From Sciurus carolinensis (lineage: Eukaryota; Chordata; Mammalia; Rodentia; Sciuridae): a stretch of DNA of 64,000 nucleotides. Shown piece after piece: positions 23,893 through 35,689 of the stretch (position 1 is its first letter; every line of letters starts with the position of its first letter). The notes under the pieces are model-generated. The model had not been told where the DNA came from, did no database searches, and saw nothing but the letters and a program-made list of their open reading frames with translations. The stretch spans positions 51,247,177-51,311,176 of the forward strand of contig NC_062214.1 in the NCBI RefSeq assembly GCF_902686445.1, in the 5' to 3' direction. Both the position numbers and the translations under genes were made by a program.

Positions 23893-24204
23893 GTGTGGTA
23901 TGCATGGGGCTCTTGGCATACTCTCCAGTCGTTAGCACTTTCTGGTGACATTGGTTTCCCACAACCCCATGTCCTCTTGAGAGGCACACAGGCCCATTGC
24001 TCAGTTCTGCTTTTTGACTTTTACCCCTTCACTCAGACATCCTCTTAACCCTCTGTTTTGCTCAGTCTTCTTAAGCAACTGAGCCCTGGGTTTGTTCAGC
24101 TTAGCAGGGCCAAGATTAGTGTGAGGCAGGTGAAGCCCCAGCCTAAGGCTCAAAATTTAATGGGGTACCATAATACACAGTAATCAAGATCAATATGATT
24201 TCCT

Positions 24205-24395
24205 TCCTTCCTTCCTGTGGTACTGTGGATTGAACCCAGAGACCCTCTATCACTGAGCTATACTCTTGATCCTTTTTATTTTTTATTTTGAGGCAGGGTC
24301 TCCTTAAGTTTCTGAGACTGGCCTCAAATTTATGATCCTTCTGCCTCAGCCTTCTGCGTTGCTAGGATTACAGGCATGCACCACCAAACTCAGTT
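24205..24395 (-). mobile_element. B1-dID SINE, antisense, with (TTCC)n head
   Basis: TTCCTTCCTTCC leads into TGTGGTACTGTGGATTGAAC, then CTGAGCTATACTCTTGATCC, a T-rich linker, and CCTTCTGCCTCAGCC with GGATTACAGGCATGCACCAC. Confidence 0.8.
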
Positions 24396-24429
24396 CAATG
24401 CAATATTTTAATTATTAATTAAATAATTT

Positions 24430-24510
24430 TGCAGTACTTGGGAATCAAACCAGGGGCCCTGAGCGTGCTTGACAAATGCTCTACCATTGAGCTATATCCC
24501 CAACTCTCAA
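24430..24510 (-). mobile_element. ID SINE, antisense
   Basis: AGTACTTGGGAATCAAACC, then CTCTACCATTGAGCTATATC, the reverse complement of the tRNA-derived ID unit. Short, separate copy next to the previous SINE. Confidence 0.65.
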
Positions 24511-25214
24511 AGCAATGTTTTTAAAAAATTGAAATTAATTTAAAAAAATTCATGATGAATGAAATATCAAAGTTTTAAATAAAATCAAAGTCTGGCTTTG
24601 TACCTGCTCCACTTGACTTCACTGGCCTTACCTTAGTTCTGACTCGTTGGCTCCCACCTTTCCTTATAATTTTGATATTTTGTTCATCATAGATTGGGGT
24701 ACAAAGAGAGTTTGACATGGGGGTCACTCTGATTTGGGTTTTCCTATGAAAATCATGAATGACCTGAAGCTGCCATATAAATCTTCCTTGGATTCTTTGC
24801 TGCTCTTCAACTGGAAGCCTGTGTACCACAGGGCAAGGTGTTGTGAGACAGGAACACTGGAAAGGATGCTAATAGGTCTGGGAGTTAGTCCCAGCTCCGC
24901 CTCTGATTGGCTGGGTGACCATTTCTTCTCATCAAAGGAAAAAAATAAAAGAGGCAAAGAGGAAGACGTATGTACTGAGTGCTCTTAGAACTGGGACCTT
25001 AAGGGCCTCCCAACTCTGCTCTCTGTCCTACACAGGTCCCTATGACCAATGGTTTTAAATCTCTGTGGCAGCTGTGAAAACCCAGAGGGTAGGTTGAGGT
25101 GTATCTGGTAGTTGCCTCAGAATCCATGTTAACCCAATTTTGAGAAAGATATTTTTAACTTTTTCAAAGGTCAATTTGGAGTTAACTTGGGGTCCAAAGT
25201 CAACAGAGTCAAGG

Positions 25215-25535
25215 GACATGGACCCATAAACTTGGTTCCAATGTTAGTTCTACCACTTACAGTAGAATGACCTTGAGCAAGTCAATTCACCATTCGGGGC
25301 CCATTTGCTTATGTGGGGATATGCCAACCAACTGCATGGTGACATGGTACCAAGGAATGTGGATGCTGGATCCAGAAGTTCTGGGTTCAAACACAGGATC
25401 GACCACCTTAGCAGTTTTGGAGCTTTGAAAGAAGTACTTGAGTCTTTGGTTTCTTCACCTGTGAAAAGGGAATACTAAAGGCACACACCTCATAGGATTA
25501 CTGACATGAATGCAAACCGTTAGCACAAAGTCCAT
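25215..25535 (+). repeat. Two adjacent MIR-like SINE copies
   Basis: One around 25215-25330 (ACCTTGAGCAAGTCAATTCA) and one around 25343-25535 (CTGGGTTCAAACACAGG, TCTTCACCTGTGAAAAGGG). Ends approximate. Confidence 0.55.
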
Positions 25536-26214
25536 TATAACAATTACTCAAAACACTTTAGCTATATTTTTATTATTATCATTATTTTCTACTCTTCTTC
25601 ATTATTTGTGAAGATCATGGTGTCAAATGGGAGATTTAGAAACAGTACAAAAAGTACTGTTTTCACTTGCAGTTTTTTAAGAGTAGGTGCCATATAGAAT
25701 TATGTTATTTTTATATGGGCACAGAAGTCTTCTTCATGCTGTTCAGAGCCAAAAACCCCATAAGACTGCCTCATGAAAATCTCACCAGTTCTATTCCTGT
25801 ACCATCCAGTGATGCTCTCACCAGAAGGGGAGATCAAATGCAAGGGGGTGGGATATTGGCTCAATGTCCAAGGGGGGGCATCGAGGAGGACTCAGTACCC
25901 TAGAGTCTTCTGTGAACCATGGGAGTCCCTTTAACCAGACTCCCATTTGGCACTGCCTGGAATCTCCTTCCTCTGGGAACAGCAAGGGCTACAGTTTTCC
26001 AAGGGCCATAGAGAGCTGGAGTCTAGTGTCTAAACACTGAGCCACCATTTTATGAGAGTCCTCATTTTGGAACCACCACCAAGCTTCCAAGAAATGGGTG
26101 TGTCTTTCTCTTTGAAGTTATCTTGGCTCCTTGGAGATCACAGGTAGAAGGTAGCTTCTCTTTTTGCCTTATCACTAATGGAGCCCATTATCATGTTCTT
26201 CTCCCTTGTTTCAG

Positions 26215-26408
26215 GGGCAGCTGCAGAACAGAGTGAGATGGTCCAGCCAGGAGATGAAATTTTGCACCTGGCTGGCACTGCCATGCAGGGTCTTACACGG
26301 TTTGAAGCCTGGAATGTCATCAAGGCACTGCCTGATGGACCTGTCACTATTGTTATCAAAAGGAAAAGCCTGCCTTCCAAGGGGACCACAACCACTGGAG
26401 ACCTCTAA
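26215..26408 (+). CDS. IL16: IL16 terminal coding exon: C-terminal PDZ of mature IL-16
   Basis: Acceptor CCTTGTTTCAG; stop TAA at 26406-26408. It encodes [20 protein letters not shown], then [20 protein letters not shown], then [14 protein letters not shown]. This is the second half of the terminal PDZ fold plus the C-terminal tail. The tail motif implicated in CD4 signalling in human (RRKS) reads KRKS here. Confidence 0.97.
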
Positions 26409-26700
26409 GCAGGGTGCCAACTCTGAAGCCAAAGCCATGAACACACAGCTCCCATAACTGCTGATTCTCAGGGTCTCTGCTGCCCACCCCACCCATATCA
26501 GGGAATGCACAAGTGTGCTTCCTGGGGATTGCTGCTCAGGTCCAGACTTTCTGGAAAACAATCCAGCAAGAGGATTGTCCCAAAAATAAGGCAGAGTCAC
26601 ACTGGGGTGGCTGATACAAACTGTAGACTGTATATATAGAAAACTTAATGATAATGTTGTGGTGCCATAATAAAATGGATATATTACATTTGATCTGAAA
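26409..26700 (+). other. IL16: IL16 3' UTR
   Basis: A short 3' UTR of about 280 nt is implied by the AATAAA at 26669. Longer isoforms cannot be excluded. Confidence 0.7.
26669..26674 (+). terminator. IL16: IL16 polyadenylation signal
   Basis: A canonical AATAAA 261 nt after the IL16 stop, the first such hexamer on the plus strand there. Confidence 0.75.
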
Positions 26701-27284
26701 TCCATGTCCTGCTGTAAGTACTATAACTGTGACAACCTGCCCCATAACAGCAACATTTGTTTATGTTATGAATCTACAGTGTGGGCAGGACTTGGAGGGA
26801 CAGCTCATCTCTCTCTACTCTACTTGGCATCAACTAGAGGAGCTCAAAGGCTGGGAGTTGTCTACTGGGGATGCAGCTGGGCTTTGGCCTGAACACTTAC
26901 AGGTGGCCTCCCCCTGTGACCTGGGCTTCCTTACAACATGGCTCCTGAATTCTCTGGGTGAGCATCCCAGGAGTGCAAGAACCAGGTAGAAGCATCTTCT
27001 TTTTTAGGCACTTGTTTCAGAAGTCTCTATAATCTGTTAATAAGAGCTGGCACAAACACACCCAGATTTAAGGGAAGGTAAAATATGGCCAGGGCCATTG
27101 TAAAATAAAATATCACACAAAACTGTTTTTGGTTAGTTTGAAGAAGTGATCCTAGGCAAGGATGGTGTCAAGGTGATAGAGCCAGCAAGCAGAGAAGAGT
27201 AAAGGTGAAACTCAAGATGTGGACAAGTACACCAACAGGATGTACCACTGTGTATGTGAGCAAAAGGTAACATGGCTACCACTT

Positions 27285-27440
27285 CCTTGTCACATGCCAA
27301 TCACTGTACTTGATGTGAAATGGAGTCTTTAGTAATCACAGCAGTTTGCACAGCTTGTGGTTCTGTGCCATTATGTTGATGAGGGCACTGAGACTCAGGG
27401 ACAGTAAGTAACTTGCCCAGCTGCAAAGCGATCAGAGAGA
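27285..27440 (+). repeat. MIR SINE
   Basis: Contains CACATGCCAATCACTGTACT, GAGGGCACTGAGACTCAGGG and AGTAACTTGCCCAG in MIR order. Confidence 0.6.
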
Positions 27441-27719
27441 TTTGAGACCTTTAGTGATTTGGGAGAGATCAATGGGTTTTTAGATCTTGGAGGCCAAGCT
27501 TTCTCTAAGCTAGGGAAAATACCTCTGAATGCCTGACCAGTGGGTATTCACTTTGGTCATCCCTGAGCACCTGATTGCCAAGCTCGAGATAAGTCAATGT
27601 GACTCTGAATTAGCAACAGCCAGCATACTTTGACTAGGCCCCTCCTGAGTCCCTGCTCCTATGCACTGAAGATATGGGGGAAGACCTGGCAAAGACCACA
27701 GACGAAACACAAAAAGTAG

Positions 27720-27725
27720 TTTATT
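27720..27725 (-). terminator. STARD5: Candidate STARD5 polyadenylation signal
   Basis: The minus strand reads AATAAA, followed within about 10-20 nt by a TTTTTGTGTTTC downstream-element-like stretch. It would give a 3' UTR of about 2.7 kb, which is plausible but unproven. Closer signals are not obvious. Confidence 0.4.
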
Positions 27726-30441
27726 CCCAGGCCAATATCAGTGGAACCATGCTAATGTAATCTGATGGCTTCTCCAGGGTCTACAGGAAGCCAAGAATCT
27801 TTCAGAATGCCGGACTCAGAAAACCCATCTGGGCTCCTATTCTTCGTGTAAACCCCTTTAGTGTCCTTGTCACAGTTGGCATCAGCTGATGGTTTTATTG
27901 ATTCTGAGAAACCATGGGCTTAGCTTGTTTGCTGCATGTTACCTTGCTCACCCCATCCTGAATTTCATCAAGTAGATAAGAAATTTGAAATACCATTTTA
28001 TCAACTTCTTTTTCCTCTGGAGGTGAACTTGATGAAAGGTGAAACTCAATACAATACCCATTCCCCACTGTCTTACTGTGTGCCTGCCAAGGACTGGGCA
28101 ATGAGGCCACATTCCCTGCCTGCACAATCTCATCATCTGGGCACTGTGATGTTTCCTATAACCAGGAATTGTTTTTTGAGTCTTTTAAGGCAGCCAAGTG
28201 ATAAGGCTGGACCAGCCCAGGGAAAGAGAAAAGGTGGGAAAGGTATGAGCATGGAGATACATGAGGCAAAGTCAGCTGATGGGAAGGGAAGAAGTTGTCT
28301 GAGGACAAGGGCATGGACATGGTAAGCCCAAGGCTCTCCCAGTTCTCTTCCTGTCTCTGGCCTATTTTAGAAGGTCCCCTCCTCCTGCCCAGGTTCCTGG
28401 TCTCCAAGCCAAGGGAATTCAGGGCAGGGCAAGAGGGCCCTGAAATTAAAGCTCATCCATCTAAGCTCCATCCTGCTAGGATTTCATTGTGAGGTTTCAC
28501 TGTCTTTGGCTACTTCTTTGAAGCTGACAAAGGCTTAGAAAACAGTGGCTTGGAAACAATGTTTCCAGTTGCCTTCCCACATTGCAGACATCACAGTTAG
28601 CAATCCTGGATCCACCTGTACTCTCCATGAGAAGGAATTCTCTCCAGGGCCTCGCCCAGGAAGTCCTACTTCTTTGCATGGCATTTTACTTATTAATACA
28701 TTATCTTCCTGTGTCAAAATTCAAGAAACGGACTATGCTGGGATTGGCATTTGTTTCTCCATATATTAGGAAGTCAGAGCAGACCTACTTTCTGGTTCCT
28801 TATCCTGGGCTCAAACCAGTTTAACTTGATGCCAGCTGATACATGTGTGGTCAGCACAGAACACCATATGGGCCAGAGACAAGTGAAAGGTCATCCAGTC
28901 TGCTAGACAGGATTACACAGGCTACCCCATCTTGGTAAGACCACCACTTTCTGAGGTCTTCACCTCAAACAGGCAGGCATGAAAGTTCTCTTTGGCTGGG
29001 GCACCCAGAATTGGCTTTGCTTGGGAGGTCAACTCAAATGAGTTGACAAATAACAGTGCTTGGAACAGAGTAGGGACCTGTTGGGCCCCTACTGAATAAA
29101 GGAATGAATTCTAAGCAAATTCAAGAGTTGGATAAAGATTTCTTACTGAGTCAAGAGTTTGCTGGTGATCTTCATGGTGTCACTATGGGTTCTACAGTTC
29201 ATGACAACAGAGAGAGGGAGCTTTTGTGTCTTAAAGCTTGCTCACATCTTGGCACACTAAGGAGACAGTCAGCCCAAGTTAAGGCAGGTAAGTTAATATC
29301 ACATAAGGGAAGCGACTTATGTTTGAAGGAGTAAAGGTGGAATGCTATGGAAATTCCTGCATAGGAATAGTAACAGAAGCTGCCTCTGGGCAGACACAGG
29401 AGAGGTCTTCCTTACAAAGGTGGGAGCCCAGACAAGGTTTCAAAACAATGCTAGAGGATCCCTCTGGCTGTGCAGCCCTGACTGGACAGAGGTAAAGGAA
29501 TTTGTGTGCTAACTTTCTGTTGAGTCTCTTCTGGGTGATAAAGCTGTGCTCCCTGGCTCTGAAGATGTATAGGGTGGATATTGACACGGCAGTGTTGTAC
29601 AGTCTAGCAGCAGATTCTCAGAGGGAGGATTCAGACAGGGGCGCCCTGCCCTCTTTCTGGGTGGCAGTGTGGCCTGATGGGGCCCTGGAGGCCGGAGCAC
29701 TCCGGCCTTGGCCTCCCTAACCGAGGACAGGCAGGCACCCTTATTCCTAGAGTTCTGCACACAGACAGGAGCAGTTTGCTCCATTTAGAGTCACTCCCAA
29801 AGAAAACTAATCTTGAAGACTACAGATTTGCCCTGGGGCAGATTCAAACTCCCTGGTGTTACTAAGATATGAAAGTTAACTCACTGAAAGGAAAGAAGGC
29901 AGAAAACCAATTCCAACAGAAGATCCACTTAAAGTATTGATCCAAATGGAAAGAATTTTTTCTTAAGGCTTATTCCATTGTTCAAAACCAATATTTTCCA
30001 AGTTGACATGTTTTTAAGGGGAAAATCATATTAAAAACATGTATGAAGGTTTCTAAAAACTGCACACAGGACTTGGTTTCAGTGTTCATGATAATTCTCT
30101 AGGACAAACATGGAGACACGGTCTCTGACAGTGACAGGCACATACAGGATTGGAACATAGTGCCCGAGCTGAGTCCTTGTCAGGTAGCCAGAGCCTAGGT
30201 TCACCCTGCCACAGGTGTGTTTGGATCACAGATAGAGTAAGAAGTATGTGAATGGCTCCTCCCATGCCAACCGTGAGAGGACAGAGGAGGTAGGAGTGGG
30301 TGGGCCGTTGCCCTTGGCTGGCATTCTTAGAGAGTCATTGCCCAAGAGCAAAACAGGCTTGGGTTCTCCTAGATCCGTGGTGTTCCATGAACCAGAGCTC
30401 CTTAATGAGTCATAGATGTTCTTTGCCAACAAGTGAGGGCA

Positions 30442-30589
30442 TCAGTCATGGAATTTCTTCACTGCTTTCTGAAGGTTGGCATAAAAACTGGTCATGCTGC
30501 GAGGAAAGAAGGAGTCCACAACGCTTTGTGGGAGGTAACCGCTGAGGTCAGTCTGGAAGAATGTGACCAGGTTGGTCCTGTTGGGCTCT
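30442..30589 (-). CDS. STARD5: STARD5 exon 6: C-terminal helix of the START domain
   Basis: Minus-strand acceptor GCTTTCACAG; stop TGA at 30442-30444. It reads EPNRTNLVTFFQTDLSGYLP, then PRSMTSFYANLQKAVKKFHD. The final amphipathic helix closes the lipid pocket in START proteins. Confidence 0.96.
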
Positions 30590-32593
30590 CTGTGAAAGCA
30601 ATAGCAGAGCTGTGTTAGTTATCTGCCACAGAGGGGTTGGCACAGTACCAGGTAAGGCAAAAAGAGCCTGGCACAGTAGAAATGGCCATTACACTGACCA
30701 TATTCAATCCTTTGTGGGGTTCACTGCCCAGGGTGCCACGTTGGACTTTCTTGTTTAAGATGAAGACATGGCCTCTAGTGGACATGTCCTCCAGTCCCAC
30801 CAGGCTCTCAAGGGTTGAGGGGGAAGTCCCTCCTTCCAGTCTGGGAAGACAGATTCCCTCTGACAGATTTGTTTGCAATTGCTTTCAAGAACCCTCTCTG
30901 TACGAGGCCCTGGGAGGAGTGGATGCAGAAGCTGATTTTGTCTATCTGCTCAGGTGTCAATTCTCCAAAGGTCAGGAGTTTCTGCGAGTCCCTGGCACCC
31001 TTTCCAGGTTTTCATAACAACACAAATAGATGGTTTGCCTTTTTCACACTTGGATCTTTAATGCATTATGTCCCATTATCCCATTTATGAAATGCCAAAA
31101 ACATTGAGCAACAAAACACTTGTGGTAACTGAAATAATTTGTTTTTAGAACTCTATTCTTTTGAGAAAATAGGTGAATGATTTGTGATAATTTTCATTAA
31201 AATAATAAGTTTCATAATACAGTGATAATATCATTTAATGATTATTTAAATAATTAAATGATAAATTACATAACAAGCTCTAGATTATAACTTCCAACCT
31301 ACTTCAATGCACCCATGTCAGTTTCATTGAAGTATTAGCAGAACTGAAAATGCAGGACTTAATAGGTTGAGTGGACAAGAGCTGGGTAAGTCAATGCTTG
31401 ATTTAAAATCTGTCTAATAGCTGGGTTTTGTGGGGCCTTTCTGGTCCCAACTAGGCCATCTGCAAAATATGTGCAATAACCTTTGCTGTCCTATATGAGG
31501 CTCATCATACTGTATGTCCTCCCCTCCCACCACAACTAAAAAGATGGTCCTAGGGTTCAGCCTCCAAGGAGAAAAGGCTCAGTCTCTTATTCTGAAAAAT
31601 TCCTTTCCAGCAGAGCTGGCACCATGGAAAGGTGGTTCTCAGCACTGACTGCCAGGTGGGCAGGACAAGGAAATGAGGCAGAGGTTAGAGCCCTTGGTGC
31701 AAGCCAGTGGATCTGGGGTGCCTCTGTACTGAGAGGACTGAAACAGCAAGTATGTGTTAAAGCATGGCTATGTTATTTTCAGACTCAAAACTTTGTCACA
31801 TTTAAGAAAAGTCTTTTAGAAGATGCTTGTAAAGCCAGCTTAGCAGACACAGGTCTGGTTTCTTGTAAAGTCCTATGGCACCCGGTCAGCCTCCTGGGGC
31901 TGAGAGAAAGCTCAAGCCCCACCTCTCTTGGAGTCTGCAGGAACACAGGGACACACTGGCAGGCGTAATCTCTTTCACTGTCAATTTGCATGGTACCAGA
32001 ATAAACTAGTGACCTTCAGGTAAATCATTACATAGAAACTTCCTGGTAAAAACCTGGCCTTGTGAGCTGTGGGTAAACAGGGAGGGATCCTGGGCTTAGT
32101 TCTGTGAGTGACTCACAGTGTGGTCTGATTTGCTCTCCAGCTCCTGAGCTCCACCCAACTCCTCTGCTTGATGAGATGATTGCTGTGTGGAAAGTATAGT
32201 AGGGACTGCTCCAGGCTGGTGGATGGTCCCAAGAGTATAGGAGGAACATCCCAGAGCCCAGTTTCTGTCAATCTCCTAGATTGACCATGGACACATCATT
32301 TAACCACCCGAAACTGTCTCTTCATCTGACATTTGTCCAACCTGCCTTATGGAACTGGAGTAAAGATTTTCCACATTAAAAATTTAAATTATAACAGCTC
32401 CCCACAACACTTTCCCATGTGCTTTGGCATATTATGTCACTCGTGTTCGTGTGTAATAGTGTTTTGTAACATCAAAGCCTAAAGAGTTTAAAGCATTTTT
32501 GTTCTTGTGAATTCTTGTCAAAGTACTCATTCTTAGTGTCCACAGTGAGGTCAGTAGGTCTGAGACAGGGGTCTCCATCCTGATCATTCTTAC
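30590..32593 (-). other. STARD5 intron 5
   Basis: A 2.0-kb intron. It is AT-rich around 31,130-31,280 with a near-palindrome at 31231-31261. No other feature recognised. Confidence 0.6.
31231..31261. repeat. AT-rich near-palindrome
   Basis: TCATTTAATGATTATTT meets AAATAATTAAATGA. The arms are complementary apart from a 3-base insertion in the left arm. Confidence 0.7.
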
Positions 32594-32687
32594 CCTGGCA
32601 GAGGTTCACAGAAGCAACCACAGGGATGGTTGAATCCTCTCACAAAACCTGGTTTTGGGGGGCATAGTGGATGTTCCACATGGGTAG
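32594..32687 (-). CDS. STARD5: STARD5 exon 5
   Basis: Minus-strand acceptor AGCTTCCAG-like (CTTCCAG) and donor CCAGG|GTAAGA bound 94 nt. It reads THVEHPLCPPKPGFVRGFNH, then PCGCFCEPLP, a Cys-rich strand pair characteristic of STARD5. Confidence 0.95.
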
Positions 32688-33474
32688 CTGGAAGACAGTT
32701 CAGACAGTCAGTGATCTACAGCTTCCATCAGGGCCCAGCCACTTAAGTGCCACAATGCCTGCAGCACCAGTTACTGGGAGCTGGGGAGAGGGCAAGAGAT
32801 TCTAGCTTCATGGCCTCAAGTTTCTTCCCCATCCTATACAACCACTTATACTCATATACATGTGCAAACACTCAAAATCACACACACATGCATTACACTC
32901 CCACATGCAGCTTCCCCAAGTTGGGAAGAATATTGGAAAAAAGAATATTCCAGAATGCAAGGTTTGGAGGGAGGAGGAAGGGACCCCTCTTAAAACCCAG
33001 TTGACAGAGGAGGTGATGTGTCTACCATCTCCCCAATGAGGCAGACTCAAAGGAACAGTGTAGGCTGTGTAGTGGCAGTTTTGCTTCTTGTTAAGTGGGA
33101 AGGGAGTGGACAGTGCCCATCCCTCTCAAGAGGACACATCCATGGACTCAGTGAGTTACTGCATATCAAGATTTTGTGACACCCAACTGTAACCTGCACG
33201 TCCACAGTCCAAACTACCAGTCTCAGTAGGAACAAGAAGGGATTCTAACAAGATCTGGGACTTAAAAATAAAATTACTGGCACATCGATTCTCCCACCTC
33301 AGAACCCCATGGTATAGAATCCCCTCAAACCCTGAAGGCAAGGCACATACACAGAAAGGACCCAGGTGAGTTTTCTGGTGGTTTCTAGCTGCTTGGCTTT
33401 CCTTGAGAATCTGAGAAGCGGAGGAGAGAGCTCAGCCTCCTGGGCAGGCCTGGCAGCACTTGGCTGTCACTCAC
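32688..33474 (-). other. STARD5 intron 4
   Basis: A 787-bp intron with no repeat or other feature recognised. Confidence 0.6.
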
Positions 33475-33592
33475 CATTGGAACTGATGGTCCCATCCTCA
33501 TATCTCTTGACTAGCACCACGTCCACAAAATCCCTGGGAGAAATGAGCTTCATGGCAGCTGAGGGGGTGGAGGTTCTGCTTATGCACAGTGT
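33475..33592 (-). CDS. STARD5: STARD5 exon 4
   Basis: Minus-strand acceptor TTCTTCGGCAG and donor TCCAATG|GTGAGT bound 118 nt (39 codons plus 1). It reads TLCISRTSTPSAAMKLISPR, then DFVDVVLVKRYEDGTISSN, the central beta-strands of the START fold. Confidence 0.95.
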
Positions 33593-35458
33593 CTGCCGAA
33601 GAAAAAGGGAGCCTAGACGTGTCTGAAGGACAGACATCTTCTCTCAACCCTCCCCTGTCTACCAGAGCCTGGTTGTTACATACCTGTACGTGTACACAAT
33701 ATAACAATATAATTTGGTCAATTTTTTTTAATAGCCATACCGCTTCCACCCCTGATTATTAGCCCCAAATATATCATTTCTGAGGGAAAGTATCTGGAGA
33801 CCAAGATGATGAAAACAATAGAAATTCTGAAGCTAGCAGCAAGTCAGAAATGCCAACAAATTCATGGTATGACTCTATGTTTCATCCATCCATCCATTGA
33901 TCTATAGTCTATTTCAGAATTAGAATATTTAAGATTTGTCCAAATGATGCCAAGAAATGCCATTCTATGAGGAAGGGCCTTATCTCCACATTTTCATTAT
34001 TTTCCCTGAATGGTAAAGAGCTACCATTTGTCAGTTCTTCTCAGATTTTTTGCAAACCAGTAGCCTGTGCTTTCTATGTTGCTTGAGGTTAATGTCTATT
34101 GAGAGCTGAACCTCTCTGGCAAGAAATCATATCTTTTCATGGATACATGAATTAATTAGAAGAGTTCCCATTCATCTCATCCAGAGATTAAAAAATACTT
34201 TTCTTTTTGTTTAACAATTCCCCATCAAAAGTTGCAATGAAATCATGCTATTTTAATAAATTATACTCATACCTCAATCCATTCAGATTAAAAAAAATTA
34301 GTCTTATAGTCAAAAGAAATGATGATTAAAAAATAATTTTAATTTATATTCATATCTATGATGTAATATGATGACTTCCAAGAATAACAAGTATTATGTT
34401 AAGATAAAATTCATTGTGTTGTGTGAAATGGAAATTTGAGTTTAAGGAGAATAATTATATACAACTTCTGACTATTAAAAAAATACTTGTGTATTTTTAA
34501 AATGGGTGATAGTAGATACAAATTCATATGCTATTTAGATACAACTAAAAAAATGGTGCCATTACTTTGTTCAAATTGACAAACTTATATGTCAAAATGC
34601 CATGCTTTGCAACTTAGAAAACTTTAGCTGTCAACTAGATGTGTGGGGTGATGCACAATTTCTCAAAACTCTGTCAGAGGTATGAAATCAAAGAAATTGA
34701 AGACCCTTGCACTGGAGACTAACTGGGATCAGGCAGGATACATGGGGCAGACCATGGCCCAGCAAGGGATGAAGGGTCCTGTGTTGCCTGAAGCAGAAGC
34801 CCATATAGGGAAGCAGGCATGCATAAGGACAAACCAGGGTACCAAGAGCAGCAAGAAGACCTGCTTGCATGACTCACTGGCAAGCTGATCAAGAGACAAT
34901 AGCAATGTGTACCAATGTAGAATTCAGCACAGGTGAGCACCTGGCTATCTTATATGGTCCTGGTAAGATGGGAAAAGTGAGGAGCTCACAGTATAACAAT
35001 GAGGAAAACAACTCTGTGGGGCCTCTGTGGGATCAGGTCACCAGGACTCAGAACTGGAGCTGGGGCAGAGGCAGCGGGTTAGAAAGAGGTTCTTGGTTTC
35101 CTCTGGAAGACAGTTGGTACCTGTGGTGACTGAGAGCCAGGAGAGCTGGAGCCATCATCTGGCTCTCAAGTCCCAGGTCAGTCTCTTATCTGTGTGAACT
35201 TGGGTGCTTCCCTTTACTTCTGTCAAGCTATTTCCCTTCTCCAAGGTTTCAGTTAAAGTTTGTAGCATTGTATAAAAAGATACAATAAATGACATCTCAG
35301 TATGTAATCATTGTTATAGAATCTCAGTATCAACCTCTAATTTTTGAAGTCTTTTATTCTCATTCCCACCAATCACTGTGTGAAGACAAAGAACTGCAAA
35401 CACGATAAAAAAATGTAGCCACTTTTACCTTTAAAAAGAAAATTCTGTATGCTAACTT

Positions 35459-35682
35459 TTTTTTTTTTTTTTTTTTTTTTACTGGTGATTGAACCCAGGT
35501 TCACTTTACCACTGAGCTACATTCTCAGTTCTTCTTTAAAAAAAACTTTTTTTTCTTTTTAAATTTTGAAACAGGGTCTCATTAAGTTGCCCAGGTTGGC
35601 CTAGGACTTGTTATTCTCCTGCCTCCGTCTCTTGATGGAGTTGCTGGGATTACAGGTGTGCACCATCATGCCTGGTTGTATT
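35459..35682 (-). mobile_element. B1-dID SINE, antisense, with long T head
   Basis: A run of about 22 T is followed by ACTGGTGATTGAACCCAGG, CACTGAGCTACATTCTCAG, a T-rich linker, then AGGTTGGCCTAGGACTTG and GGGATTACAGGTGTGCACC. The long unbroken tail suggests a fairly young copy. Confidence 0.8.
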
Positions 35683-35689
35683 ATTCTTT

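Larger units (their letters stand above)
23893..26214 (+). other. Last IL16 intron
   Basis: A 2.3-kb intron with an antisense B1-dID SINE and an adjacent antisense ID copy (24205-24510), and MIR copies at about 25215-25535. Nothing else recognised. Confidence 0.65.
1447..26408 (+). other. IL16: IL16 gene, 3' portion (pro-interleukin-16), ten coding exons
   Basis: Ten exons with canonical or near-canonical splice sites join in one frame: 2,794 nt, one incoming base, then 930 codons and a stop. The product is pro-IL-16, a cytosolic/nuclear PDZ scaffold. Caspase-3 releases its C-terminal 121 residues as IL-16, a chemoattractant ligand of CD4. Domain order in the window is: second half of PDZ2, a short linker, a long Ser/Pro-rich disordered region, PDZ3 (with GLGF loop), the caspase site in [10 protein letters not shown], and the terminal PDZ (with GLGF loop). 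The N-terminal exons with PDZ1 lie left of the window. The ATG at 16276 (MDYSFDTT) matches the known start of the shorter lymphocyte pro-IL-16; counted from there the protein is 629 aa, against 631 in human. Identification rests on near-continuous similarity to remembered human IL16. Confidence 0.97.
26701..30441. other. Convergent IL16-STARD5 region, probably mostly STARD5 3' UTR
   Basis: No further coding exon is recognisable. The left part is the gap between the two convergent 3' ends. If the minus-strand signal at 27720 is used, 27,700-30,441 is STARD5 3' UTR. One MIR-like repeat (27285-27440) is present. Confidence 0.45.

Noticed and set aside
26211..26705. 164-codon minus-strand open frame over the last IL16 exon
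   Set aside because: It is the antisense shadow of conserved IL16 coding sequence plus 3' UTR, with no recognisable family.
27936..28325. 129-codon plus-strand open frame between IL16 and STARD5
   Set aside because: No similarity that I recognise, no splice or promoter context, and a composition typical of chance frames. Not called a gene.
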